Source: Gammaproteobacteria bacterium
GTDB taxonomy: Bacteria; Pseudomonadota; Gammaproteobacteria; Burkholderiales; Nitrosomonadaceae
Length of the DNA: 64,000 bases
Assembly (NCBI GenBank): GCA_015709635.1
Contig: CP054180.1
Coordinates: forward strand, 3,152,785 to 3,216,784
Direction: 5' to 3'
In this document: positions 34,745-43,313 of the stretch, piece after piece
Layout: every line of letters begins with the position of its first letter
Numbering within the stretch: the first letter of the stretch is position 1
The notes under the pieces: model-generated
What the model was told of the DNA's origin: nothing
Databases searched by the model: none
The model's input: the letters and a program-made list of their open reading frames with translations, nothing else
Program-made: the position numbers and the translations under genes

Positions 34745-37700
34745 TCTTTTGGCTGCTCAGCGCTAGGTGTGTTACCGTCCTGTTGTTCCGCCGACGCAGC
34801 GAGTTGCTTTGCGCCGGATGGCACAGTTTGGGCTGCCGCTTGCCTGGTGCGCTGCGTAAACTTGCCGATCAGCACAAAAAACAGCGGCACGAAAAAGATT
34901 GCCAGGAATGTCGCCGCCAGCATACCGCCGAATACACCGGTGCCGATCGAGTGGCGGCTGGCGGCACCGGCGCCGGATGCGACCACCAAGGGAAACACGC
35001 CGAGTATGAATGCCATCGAGGTCATGATGATCGGCCGGAAACGCAGCCGCGCCGCATCCAGCGCGGCATCGGTGAGCGTTTCACCGGCGGCGTGGCGCTG
35101 ATTGGCGAATTCGACGATCAAGATGGCATTTTTAGCCGCCAGGCCAATCAAAGTCACCAGGCCGATCTGGAAATAAATGTCGTTGCTCAAACCGCGCGCC
35201 CATATCGCCAGCAGCGCGCCGAGTATGCCGAAAGGAATCGCCAGAATCACCGCCATCGGAATCGACCAGCTCTCATACAAGGCTGCCAGTACCAGAAACA
35301 CCATCAGCATCGCAAATGCAAACGCTATCACCGATTGCCCACCCGCTTTGCGCTCCTGCAGCGAAATACCACTCCAATCGAGTGCGTAGCCGCGCGGTAG
35401 CAAAATTTCATCGGCGGTTTGCTCCAATGCCGCCAAGGCCTCTCCTGAGCTGTATCCTGGCGCTGCACCTCCCAACACTAGAGCGGAATTGGCGCCGTTG
35501 AAGTGCGTCACCGGATCGGGGCCGCTGTTGAATACTGTATTAACGACAGAATCCAGCGGAATCATGGTCGACGTCGCGCCACTCTGCGCGCGCACATAAA
35601 TTTTGCTGATATCGTCGGGATTGGATCGGTATTCCGGTAACGCTTCGGTTTGCACCCGATAAACGCGGCCGAACTTGACGAAATCGTTGATATATAGATT
35701 GCCGAAATAGGCCTGCATGGTATCGAAAATTTCCGAAATCGGTACTCCCAGTGCTTTGGCGCGTTCGCGATCTACCGTGGCATACAACCTCGGTGCGCTG
35801 ACCCGGAAATTGGTGCTGGCCATGGCAATCGCCGGATTCTCCATGGCCTTGGCGGTAAATTCCTGCGCAACCGCGGCAAACTCGGCGAAATCGCCGCCGC
35901 TGGGATCTTGTATCTGTGCTGAAAATCCACCGGTAGACCCTAGTCCGCTGATCGTAGGGGCATTGAATGCCAGAATCAGCGCTTCAGGAATTTTGGCAAA
36001 CTCCTGAAAAGCCGCACCTATCAAGCCTTGCACTTTCTGTTCGGGATTCGGGCGCGTATCCCAGTGATCCAGTGGAACGAACATGGTGGCCTGATTGGCG
36101 CCGCGCGTATTGAATACAAAATTCTGACCCGCCAGCGCATCGGTGGAGTGCACGGCCGGGTTCGCTAGAAAATATTGTTCGATTTTTCTCAACACTTCCC
36201 GCGTGCGCGTCATCGAAGCACCGTCCGGCAGCTGCACCACGGTGATGAAATAACCTTGATCTTCTTCCGGCAGAAAGCTGCCCGGCAGAATTTTGAACAA
36301 GCCGATAATACCGGCAATTAGTACCGCAAAAAGTATCAGCGCAATCACCGAGCGCCGTATGATCGTTGCAACAGCGCCGGTATAGCGAGTCTGCATCCAG
36401 TCAAACGAGCGATTAAACAGCAGCCAGAATCCTTTCGGCGCTTGATGAGCGGGTTTCAGCACCAGCGCGCACAAAGCGGGGCTCAAGGTCAGCGCGACGA
36501 AACCGGATATCGCGACCGACAGCGCAATGGTGATGGCAAATTGCTTGTACAATTCGCCGGTAATGCCACCGAGGAAAGCCACTGGCAAAAACACCGCAGC
36601 CAGCACCAGCACGATTGCGATCACCGGTCCGGATACTTCTTCCATGGCGCGTTTTGCCGCATCCTTGGGAGATAAACCGCCCTGGGTCATGTGCCGCTCG
36701 ACGTTCTCCACTACCACGATGGCATCGTCGACGACGATGCCAATCGCCAGCACCATGCCAAACAGTGTCAGCGTATTGATGGAAAATCCCAGCACTTCCA
36801 TTCCGATCAGCGTGCCGATCAAGGAAACCGGAACAGCCACGGCGGGAATCAAGGTAGCGCGCCAGCTTTGCAAAAACAAAAAAACCACCAGAATCACCAG
36901 CAAGGTCGCTTCCACCAGCGTTTTCAACACCTCTTTAATGGAAACGTCGATGAACGTGGTCGTGTCGTATGGGATATCGTACGATACCCCGGCCGGGAAG
37001 CTCTTGCTCAAACGCTGCATTTCGGCGCGGATACCCCGCACGGTCTCGAGCGCATTGGCACCGGGTGACAGAAAAGTCAGCAAGAAGGTATTTGGCTTCC
37101 CATTCCAGCGTCCCTCCAGATCGTACGATTGTGCGCCCAGTTCGATGCGCGCTACGTCGCGCAGCCGCACCATTGAGCCATCCGGATAAGCACGCACGAT
37201 CATGTTCTCGAATTCCTCGACTTCGCTCATGCGCCCATGCGTAATCACCGGAATGGTCATTTCCGTGCCCCCCGGCGTGGGCTCGCGCCCAATCCTTCCG
37301 GCCGGAAAATCGCGGTTTTGTTCACGCACCACCGCGGCGATTTCGCTCGGCGTCAGGTTCAGTTGCGCCATACGCACAGGATCGAGAATAAGCCGCATTG
37401 AATAGTTCTGGCCGCCGAAAATGACGGCATCGCCTACGCCGGGCAGGCGTTTGACATTATCGAGGATACGCAGCAGCGCGTAATTCGACAGAAAAACGTT
37501 GTCATGTTTGGGATCGGTCGAACTCAAGATGACCACGGCCAGCAAATCGGGTGAGGTTTTTTTCACCGTCACGCCTTGGCGTATCACCTCATCCGGCAGC
37601 TGTGGTTCTGCCAGGCGCTGGCGGTTCTGTGTCTGCACTTGCGCGATATCGATATCCGTGCCGATCTCGAAGGTTAAACGCAGCATCATGTGACCATCAT

Positions 37701-37953
37701 TAGTGCTGACCGATTCGTAATACAACAGATTGTCGATACCGGGCAGCTGCACTTCGATCGGACGCGCCACCGCTTCGGCGACGACTTCCGCGCTGGCGCC
37801 GGGATAATCCGCATCGATCTGCACCATCGGCGGGGTAATTTGCGGGAATTGCGCAACCGGCAATTTCTGTAATGCAACCAAGCCAAGAACGACGATGATG
37901 ATCGACAGTACCGATGCGAAAATAGGCCGGTCAATAAAAAAATGCGACTTCAT
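34741..37953 (-). CDS. RND multidrug efflux transporter, HAE1 (AcrB-like) family
   Basis: The 1070-residue protein begins FIDRPIFASVLSIIIVVLGL and has twelve membrane spans and two large periplasmic loops. Proton relay residues are present: the Asp pair in GIVVDDAIVVVENVER and the lysine in GLAAKNAILIVEFAN. The motif TLSPALCALVLKP is also present. It pumps drugs or lipophilic compounds with the adaptor and outer membrane channel encoded upstream. Its start overlaps the adaptor gene stop by four bases. No local regulator gene is seen. Confidence 0.95.
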   Translation of the reverse strand: MKSHFFIDRPIFASVLSIIIVVLGLVALQKLPVAQFPQITPPMVQIDADYPGASAEVVAEAVARPIEVQLPGIDNLLYYESVSTNDGHMMLRLTFEIGTDIDIAQVQTQNRQRLAEPQLPDEVIRQGVTVKKTSPDLLAVVILSSTDPKHDNVFLSNYALLRILDNVKRLPGVGDAVIFGGQNYSMRLILDPVRMAQLNLTPSEIAAVVREQNRDFPAGRIGREPTPGGTEMTIPVITHGRMSEVEEFENMIVRAYPDGSMVRLRDVARIELGAQSYDLEGRWNGKPNTFLLTFLSPGANALETVRGIRAEMQRLSKSFPAGVSYDIPYDTTTFIDVSIKEVLKTLVEATLLVILVVFLFLQSWRATLIPAVAVPVSLIGTLIGMEVLGFSINTLTLFGMVLAIGIVVDDAIVVVENVERHMTQGGLSPKDAAKRAMEEVSGPVIAIVLVLAAVFLPVAFLGGITGELYKQFAITIALSVAISGFVALTLSPALCALVLKPAHQAPKGFWLLFNRSFDWMQTRYTGAVATIIRRSVIALILFAVLIAGIIGLFKILPGSFLPEEDQGYFITVVQLPDGASMTRTREVLRKIEQYFLANPAVHSTDALAGQNFVFNTRGANQATMFVPLDHWDTRPNPEQKVQGLIGAAFQEFAKIPEALILAFNAPTISGLGSTGGFSAQIQDPSGGDFAEFAAVAQEFTAKAMENPAIAMASTNFRVSAPRLYATVDRERAKALGVPISEIFDTMQAYFGNLYINDFVKFGRVYRVQTEALPEYRSNPDDISKIYVRAQSGATSTMIPLDSVVNTVFNSGPDPVTHFNGANSALVLGGAAPGYSSGEALAALEQTADEILLPRGYALDWSGISLQERKAGGQSVIAFAFAMLMVFLVLAALYESWSIPMAVILAIPFGILGALLAIWARGLSNDIYFQIGLVTLIGLAAKNAILIVEFANQRHAAGETLTDAALDAARLRFRPIIMTSMAFILGVFPLVVASGAGAASRHSIGTGVFGGMLAATFLAIFFVPLFFVLIGKFTQRTRQAAAQTVPSGAKQLAASAEQQDGNTPSAEQPKE

Positions 37954-39170
37954 GGCGCAACCTGCTGAACCGGTTCATCGGATGGCTGAGCGGCAGCGTT
38001 TTCCTGCTGCTGTTGCGCAACCGCATGTACTTTTACCCCCGGCAGGATGCGGAAGAATCCTTCCACCACCACGCGTTCTCCCGGTTGCAAACCGCTTTCG
38101 ATCAGCCACTCCGTGCCGCGCCAGGCGCTGGCTTGCACCGGACGCAGTTGCGCGGTTTCCTGCGCGTCGATCACGTACACGAACGAACCGCTGGGACCTT
38201 GTTGCACCGCGCGTTGCGGAATCAGCACGGCATTATTGCGGATATAACCCTTGATGCGGACTCTGACAAACTGGCCGGGATAAAAGTAAGAATCCCCCGG
38301 CGCCATGCCGCCTTCCGGATTGGGAAATTTGAAACGCCCTTGCAACGATCCGCTTTGCGGTCGTATCGTGACATCGGCGAAATCCAGTATGCCTTCGTGC
38401 GGATACACGCTGCCGTCGGAGAACGTCATCACACCGCGCAATTTGAAGATGTCGGGGCGTTCCACTTTATTCGCGGCTAACTCGCGGCGGCGGCGCAGCA
38501 AATAGCTTTCCGGTACATTGACATTGACATACATCGGATCGAGCTGGTCGATGGTCGCCAGCAGCGATTCCTGCGCGGAAACCAGCCGGCCCTCGTAAAA
38601 TTGGCTGCGGCCGATGCGGCCGTTGACCGGCGCGGTGATCAGTGTGTTATCGAGATCGAATTTGGCCTTGATCAGATCGTTCTGCGCCGCTTCCAGCGTC
38701 GCTTGGGCGGCCAGCATTCCGGCTTCGGCGTCATCGACGTCTTTCTTGCTGACCGCTTGCTTTTCCAGCAACGGTTTGACACGCGCCAGGTCCTGCTTAG
38801 CTTGAGTCAGGCGTGCTTGGGATTGCGCAACTTTCGCTTTGCTGCTGAGGTAAATGGCCTTGAAGGGCACCGGATCGATCAGGTACAGCTTGTCGCCTTT
38901 TTTGACGTTACGCCCTTCGGTGAAATGAATTTTTTTGATAATGCCGCTGACTTGCGGACGAATCTCGACCGGACGGAAAGCCTCGGTCTGTCCGATGAAC
39001 TCCGGCTGATCGTCAACCGTTTGCGGCGTCACGGTGATGACTTCGACTTGCGGTGGCGGCGGTACCGGACTTTCCGGCGGTTGGCCTGAGCAGGCCGCGA
39101 GCAGTGCCAGCAACAAAACCGGTAAACGGTAAGCCGCATCGGCAATGATCCATTGAAATATTCTCTGCAT
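37950..39170 (-). CDS. RND efflux membrane fusion lipoprotein (AcrA-like)
   Basis: The 406-residue adaptor has a lipoprotein signal (LLLALLAACSGQPPESP), the lipoyl half-motifs VEIRPQVSGIIKKIHFTEG and NTLITAPVNGRIGRSQFYEG separated by a helical hairpin (about residues 105-180), and beta-barrel and membrane-proximal domains. It links the RND pump to the outer membrane channel. The gene overlaps the RND gene by four bases. A MITE-B element lies in the gap before it. Confidence 0.95.
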   Translation of the reverse strand: MQRIFQWIIADAAYRLPVLLLALLAACSGQPPESPVPPPPQVEVITVTPQTVDDQPEFIGQTEAFRPVEIRPQVSGIIKKIHFTEGRNVKKGDKLYLIDPVPFKAIYLSSKAKVAQSQARLTQAKQDLARVKPLLEKQAVSKKDVDDAEAGMLAAQATLEAAQNDLIKAKFDLDNTLITAPVNGRIGRSQFYEGRLVSAQESLLATIDQLDPMYVNVNVPESYLLRRRRELAANKVERPDIFKLRGVMTFSDGSVYPHEGILDFADVTIRPQSGSLQGRFKFPNPEGGMAPGDSYFYPGQFVRVRIKGYIRNNAVLIPQRAVQQGPSGSFVYVIDAQETAQLRPVQASAWRGTEWLIESGLQPGERVVVEGFFRILPGVKVHAVAQQQQENAAAQPSDEPVQQVAP

Positions 39171-39232
39171 AGCTTCGACTCTGGGTTATTCTGATTATTG
39201 AAAGGGGATGGTAGTCAGGAAAAATATCCTAA

Positions 39233-39372
39233 GGAAGCTCTGAAAAACAGCTGCGCTCGGCCATACTGCGTTGAAATCACGTTCAAAATGCTCATTTACA
39301 CCTTGTAAACTGCGCTTTTTCACCTGATTTCGCCTTGTTTGGCCATCACTCACTACCTTTTTCAGAGCTTCC
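39233..39372. repeat. MITE-like element family B, copy 2
   Basis: The 140-base element has ends GGAAGCTCTGAAAAA and TTTTTCAGAGCTTCC and is flanked by a perfect CTAA duplication (39229-39232 and 39373-39376). It is inverted relative to copy 1 at 33075. It sits in the 318-base gap between the channel gene and the adaptor gene of the efflux locus. Confidence 0.9.
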
Positions 39373-39488
39373 CTAATCATCGCTGCCGGAATTCCAAAGC
39401 ATAAGTCAACCGGCGCGTACGTAAGTTCCAACTATGACCTCACGCCATCGACAGGCTGCGCAAGAGCGCCTGTCCCTGCACACCGGTG

Positions 39489-40886
39489 CTACAACTGCGT
39501 CCATCCGCCGCCCAACGCTTTGTAGAGCTGCACGATCGACACCAAATGCAGACGGTGTGTCGCCATCAGCGCGAATTCCGCGTCGAACAAGTTGCGTTTG
39601 GCGAGCAGCACGTCGACATAGCTGGTAATGCCGCCATGATAACGCAGATCCGCCACTTGCAAGGCGGAACGCAGCGCATCCACTTGTTCTTGTTGCGCCT
39701 TGCGCTGATCGTTAGCAGTCCGCACCGCCACCAGCGCATCCTCAACTTCCTGGAATGCCACCAGAATGGTCTGTTCGTATTGCGCCAACGCTTGCCGCGC
39801 TTGCGCTTCCGCTGCGCGCTGTTCAAATCCCAGGCTTTGCGCGTTCAGCAAAGGCACGGCCAAACCCAGTCCGCCGGCGCCGAATTCGCTGCCGGAAAGC
39901 AGCAGATTGGAGAGCGCCGGACTGGCCACGCCGAGAAAACCGGTAATCGAAATCTTAGGAAAGCGCGCCGCTTTGGCCACGCCGATTTTTGCCGTCGCTG
40001 CAGCCAGCATGTGCTCGGAACGCACAATATCGGGACGCCGTTGCAGCAATTCCGACGGCAATCCGGCAGGTACTTCCGGCGGCATCAGTTGCTCGATCAA
40101 GGTTTGGCCGCGCGCAACCAGCGCCGGATTTCTTCCTAGTAGCACGCTGAGTTCGTTTTCCTTTTGCCGCATTTGCCGTTCCAGCTCGGCAATACGGGCG
40201 GCGGCATTGGCGCGTTCAGCGTGGAATTGATCAAAGTCAAGGCGGGGAATAATGCCGCCTTGCAGCTGCGCCTGCGCAATGGCGACCGACTCCTCCCAGG
40301 AATTCAATGCGCGTTGCGCAATCTCACGCTGCATATCCAGTTGCAGCAGATCGAAATAAGACTGCGCCACTGCACTGACCAGCGTCAAAATCACGGCATG
40401 CCGGTTTTCCTCCTGCGCCAGCAAATCGGCGCGCGCCGCTTCGTTGGAACGGCGGATTCTACCCCAGATGTCCAACTCCCAATTCAGCGAGGTTTGCCCG
40501 TAATAATTGAACGGCGTGGCAAATCCGGGACGCAAGAAACCGCCCAGCGTGCCGAAAGCCGGTGCGTTGGCATCGGCCCCCATATTGGGAATAAATCCCA
40601 TGCGTGCACTATTTAGGCGCGCTTCAAACTCCTCCACGGTAGCCACCGCTTGCTTGAGGTTCTTATTTTCCTGCAATGCCTGCCGGATCAGTTGCTGCAG
40701 CGTCTCATCCTGCAACAATTCCCACCAGCGCAAATTAGCAACCGATTCCCCCTCCATCGGCTCCATGCGGAATTTCTCGGCGACATCGACGGGCGGACGG
40801 ATATAATCCGGCCCCACCGCGCAGGCCGTCAGCAGCAGAATAGGCAGGACTAGAATTTTACGTAACCAAGGATGATAGTGTTTCAT
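39489..40886 (-). CDS. Outer membrane efflux lipoprotein (NodT/OprM family)
   Basis: The protein is an RND-type outer membrane channel with a lipobox (LVLPILLLTACAVGPDY), the usual YIRPPVDV start and two repeated outer membrane efflux domains (SLNWELDIWGRIRR; RPDIVRSEHMLAAATAKIGV). The open frame extends to 41018, but the lipoprotein signal fixes the ATG at 40886, giving 465 residues. It is the first gene of the locus, upstream of the adaptor and pump genes on the same strand, separated from them by a MITE-B element. Confidence 0.93.
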   Translation of the reverse strand: MKHYHPWLRKILVLPILLLTACAVGPDYIRPPVDVAEKFRMEPMEGESVANLRWWELLQDETLQQLIRQALQENKNLKQAVATVEEFEARLNSARMGFIPNMGADANAPAFGTLGGFLRPGFATPFNYYGQTSLNWELDIWGRIRRSNEAARADLLAQEENRHAVILTLVSAVAQSYFDLLQLDMQREIAQRALNSWEESVAIAQAQLQGGIIPRLDFDQFHAERANAAARIAELERQMRQKENELSVLLGRNPALVARGQTLIEQLMPPEVPAGLPSELLQRRPDIVRSEHMLAAATAKIGVAKAARFPKISITGFLGVASPALSNLLLSGSEFGAGGLGLAVPLLNAQSLGFEQRAAEAQARQALAQYEQTILVAFQEVEDALVAVRTANDQRKAQQEQVDALRSALQVADLRYHGGITSYVDVLLAKRNLFDAEFALMATHRLHLVSIVQLYKALGGGWTQL

Positions 40887-41279
40887 ATGCGTACGGGAAA
40901 TCGGTCTGCACTTCCCAAAGAATCGAGAACGATCAGAATCACATAGATTTTGGGGTGATGTCAAACTTATTGGCCATGCTGAAGGCAGCAATGGCGTGCT
41001 ACTCCACAGAGTCACCAATCGGAAATAAGTTTCTCTCCGGTACGATTTAAATCGGATTTGCCGGCGAGTAGTAAAGCTGGTGTCTTGCCACCGATGCTAT
41101 TCGAAAATACGGGCAATTTCCACGGATTGCTTTTCGTAGATGAAAACCCTGTATTTTTTACTGGAGCAACGACTGCTCTACTAAGGATCATTTCTCTCAT
41201 AAGTTTTTGGGAAGATCCTGAAATTTCAGCATGAAATGTTGCGCTTTGCTGGCATTTAGGACAAAAGCTATCTAGTCGC

Positions 41280-42783
41280 CCCTGCAAAATTCACACAGTC
41301 ATGCCGACAAACGAACGTTTTGTGTAAAAGGTGTTGATCAGTTGCAGCAGCGCAAGTCGCAATAAAGAATTCTTGATGCCCAAACGGTGTATAGCTCTCA
41401 TCAGCCAGCGCAGATTGTAGCCAGCCGCACATAACACAGCGTGCAGTGCATCACCCAACTGACCTGGTAACCAGCAGCGATCCATTCGGTGATCCGACTT
41501 CAGATGCCCGATTGCAGGTTCCACGGCCTGCCGGCGCTTGAGCCAGCGCCGCTGCGGTTTCGTCAGCGACTTGTACTTGCCGCGATGGATGATTTCCACT
41601 GCCGGATTGTCAGCATCCACTCCCCGGAACCCGAGATCGGCAATAACCTGCTTCGGTATTGATCCGGTATCTTCGAGTAGCCTGTGCGTTTGTTCGAGCT
41701 GTTGGTGGAGAATATGACCATCGTAGGGATTGCCAGGAAAGGTTCTGGCACCGACTATCAGGCCGCTTTTGTGCGTAACAGCAATGCCGGCTTTAACTCC
41801 GAACTCGTAAGGTTTGCGTGCTTTGCCCTTGCCGATGCATTCGGCTTCCGGTGCGTGCAATGCATAGAGTTTGTTGTTGTCCTTGGGTTGCTGCTTATGA
41901 ATCCGTCCTGCCCGTTCCAATAGCGTGGTCAATTGCTGCAGCGATGCGGCACAGACCGTCGTCACGGTTGCCAGTTTGCGCTGGATCTCCCGCAGCACGA
42001 TACCAAGGATCGTGCGTTGGCGTTTAACGGTTTTGTGCAGACGCCGCAATTGCCTGGCGTGGGCATAGCCGCCTGCCCTTCGGCGCAGCGCCTTGCCTTC
42101 TTTGGCGTAGGTTTGCTTCAAGGTGATGCCAGCCCGTCTGGCTGCTTGCACAATCTTGCCGCGAGCAATTTCCAGTAACCGGCTATCCACCGGATGCGCA
42201 ATTGCCTTTTCCTGAATTGTCGTGTCAACAATCACTCGTTTGAATTCAGCCGGTTTGACCGCCTTGGTGTGCACCGCAGTGTCAATCGTTGCCTTCAGCA
42301 GCTTCTCAACACCAGCTTCACCAATGGCGGTGCGGAAACGGCCAATCTGGGTGGCATCACACGGCAACTTCGATGTGTAATATTCCTCGCCGCTGAAATA
42401 CTGCCACACCACATTCTCCGACCAGCGAACCACCAGCTCTTCGTCACTGAGGTTGAACGCATGCTTCAGATACAGCAACGATGCCATCAACCGGATCGGC
42501 AAGCGGGGGCGACCCGCAGTGCTCACGCCCCCACTGGCAATCGCCAATGTTGTGCCAAAAAGATCGTTGATCTCCAACACTTCACCCTGACGGTTTTTAC
42601 GCTCAAAAGCAGGGACAAGTGCTGCTTCAATATCAGCCCACGGCAGTCGATTCGACAGCACTGCCAGGGGATGACGCAGATCAATTATCTGATCGAGACG
42701 CGCTCGGAAAAAATCATCGGTCGGCATTTCAGTTCCTCTTGATTCTCTCAGTGTTTTGATGCGAATAGTATAAATTCTCAGGG
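41280..42783 (-). mobile_element. Long IS5-type insertion sequence (about 1.5 kb)
   Basis: The element carries one intact transposase gene and has imperfect inverted ends that both begin CCCTG when read inward (CCCTGCAAAATTCACAC at the left; CCCTGAGAATTTATAC at the right). The boundaries are therefore approximate. It interrupts the zinc-ribbon gene. No other copy is in the window. Confidence 0.75.
41291..42727 (-). CDS. IS5-family transposase, long form
   Basis: The 478-residue DDE transposase starts MPTDDFFRARLDQIIDLRHP and has GRPRLPIRLMASLLYLKHAF. The catalytic acids are at VIVDTTIQEKAI, QVIADLGFRGVDAD and RRQAVEPAIGHLKSDHRM. The DUF772-type N-terminal domain and the insertion KQTYAKEGKALRRRAGGYAH are typical of this long IS5-type group. 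The reading frame is intact, so the element may be active. Confidence 0.92.
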   Translation of the reverse strand: MPTDDFFRARLDQIIDLRHPLAVLSNRLPWADIEAALVPAFERKNRQGEVLEINDLFGTTLAIASGGVSTAGRPRLPIRLMASLLYLKHAFNLSDEELVVRWSENVVWQYFSGEEYYTSKLPCDATQIGRFRTAIGEAGVEKLLKATIDTAVHTKAVKPAEFKRVIVDTTIQEKAIAHPVDSRLLEIARGKIVQAARRAGITLKQTYAKEGKALRRRAGGYAHARQLRRLHKTVKRQRTILGIVLREIQRKLATVTTVCAASLQQLTTLLERAGRIHKQQPKDNNKLYALHAPEAECIGKGKARKPYEFGVKAGIAVTHKSGLIVGARTFPGNPYDGHILHQQLEQTHRLLEDTGSIPKQVIADLGFRGVDADNPAVEIIHRGKYKSLTKPQRRWLKRRQAVEPAIGHLKSDHRMDRCWLPGQLGDALHAVLCAAGYNLRWLMRAIHRLGIKNSLLRLALLQLINTFYTKRSFVGMTV

Positions 42784-42994
42784 ATCAATGCCGTCTAAAA
42801 TTTGATGATTCCTGCAGTTCATGCAGGCTCTAAGTGTTTTGCAGGGATGACTATCTAGTATTCCCTCAAACAGAAGGATAGCTCGAATTGCGTTCTCAAT
42901 TTCCGTGTTTATTGTTGTTACAGGTTTGTACAATGGGAGTTGAAGCAACCAACTTTCGATAGGAAAATTTTCTTTTGTCATTATTCATTCATAT

Positions 42995-43284
42995 CTATAT
43001 CGGAATACGCCAAATACCAGTTTTCCCAATTTCCTCATACAACCAAGCCGGATCGATATCCGTACCATTCGGCCATGTCAGCACACTCAATTCAGTGCGA
43101 TGCTGTACTGTCCATTCCAACACCATTGCCAGAGTTCGTTTCGGCAAACTTCCTTTTATAATTTCCAAAGTCCGGATCGATTAAAGCTTCATATTCCGCG
43201 TACAGTGCATGAAAATATGGTGGCGCATGTTCGCGCCAGAACATTTGAATCACGATTCCAAAAAAACTGACTGATCATCGGCAT
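42995..43284 (-). pseudogene. Collapsed DUF4160 / DUF2442 gene pair
   Basis: The start MPMISQFF, then in a shifted frame IVIQMFWREHAPPYFHALYA, then in another frame IIKGSLPKRTLAMVLEWTVQ, follow the DUF4160 pattern. The sequence then runs into SVLTWPNGTDIDPAWLYEEI, the C-terminal pattern of DUF2442, which normally is encoded by the next gene. So a two-gene module has lost its middle and carries two frameshifts, the first in a run of seven T. It lies directly upstream of the split zinc-ribbon gene on the same strand. Confidence 0.75.
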
Positions 43285-43313
43285 ACTGTTCCTGTGCGGA
43301 AGAAAGTTTTTAG

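Larger units (their letters stand above)
41012..42981 (-). pseudogene. Hypothetical zinc-ribbon protein gene, split by an IS5-type element
   Basis: The 5' part (42981 to 42784) encodes IESWLLQLPLYKPVTTINTE and then CKTLRACMNCRNHQILDGID. The 3' part (41279 to 41012) encodes RLDSFCPKCQQSATFHAEIS and a basic tail. Together they would give a CxxC...CxxC zinc ribbon, so both pieces come from one gene of unknown function cut by the IS. Rejoining at the apparent element ends does not restore the frame and no target duplication was found, so a few bases were probably lost or the ends are misplaced. Confidence 0.65.

Noticed and set aside
42194..42742. 182-codon plus-strand open frame
   Set aside because: It is antisense to the IS5-type transposase and has no recognisable domain.
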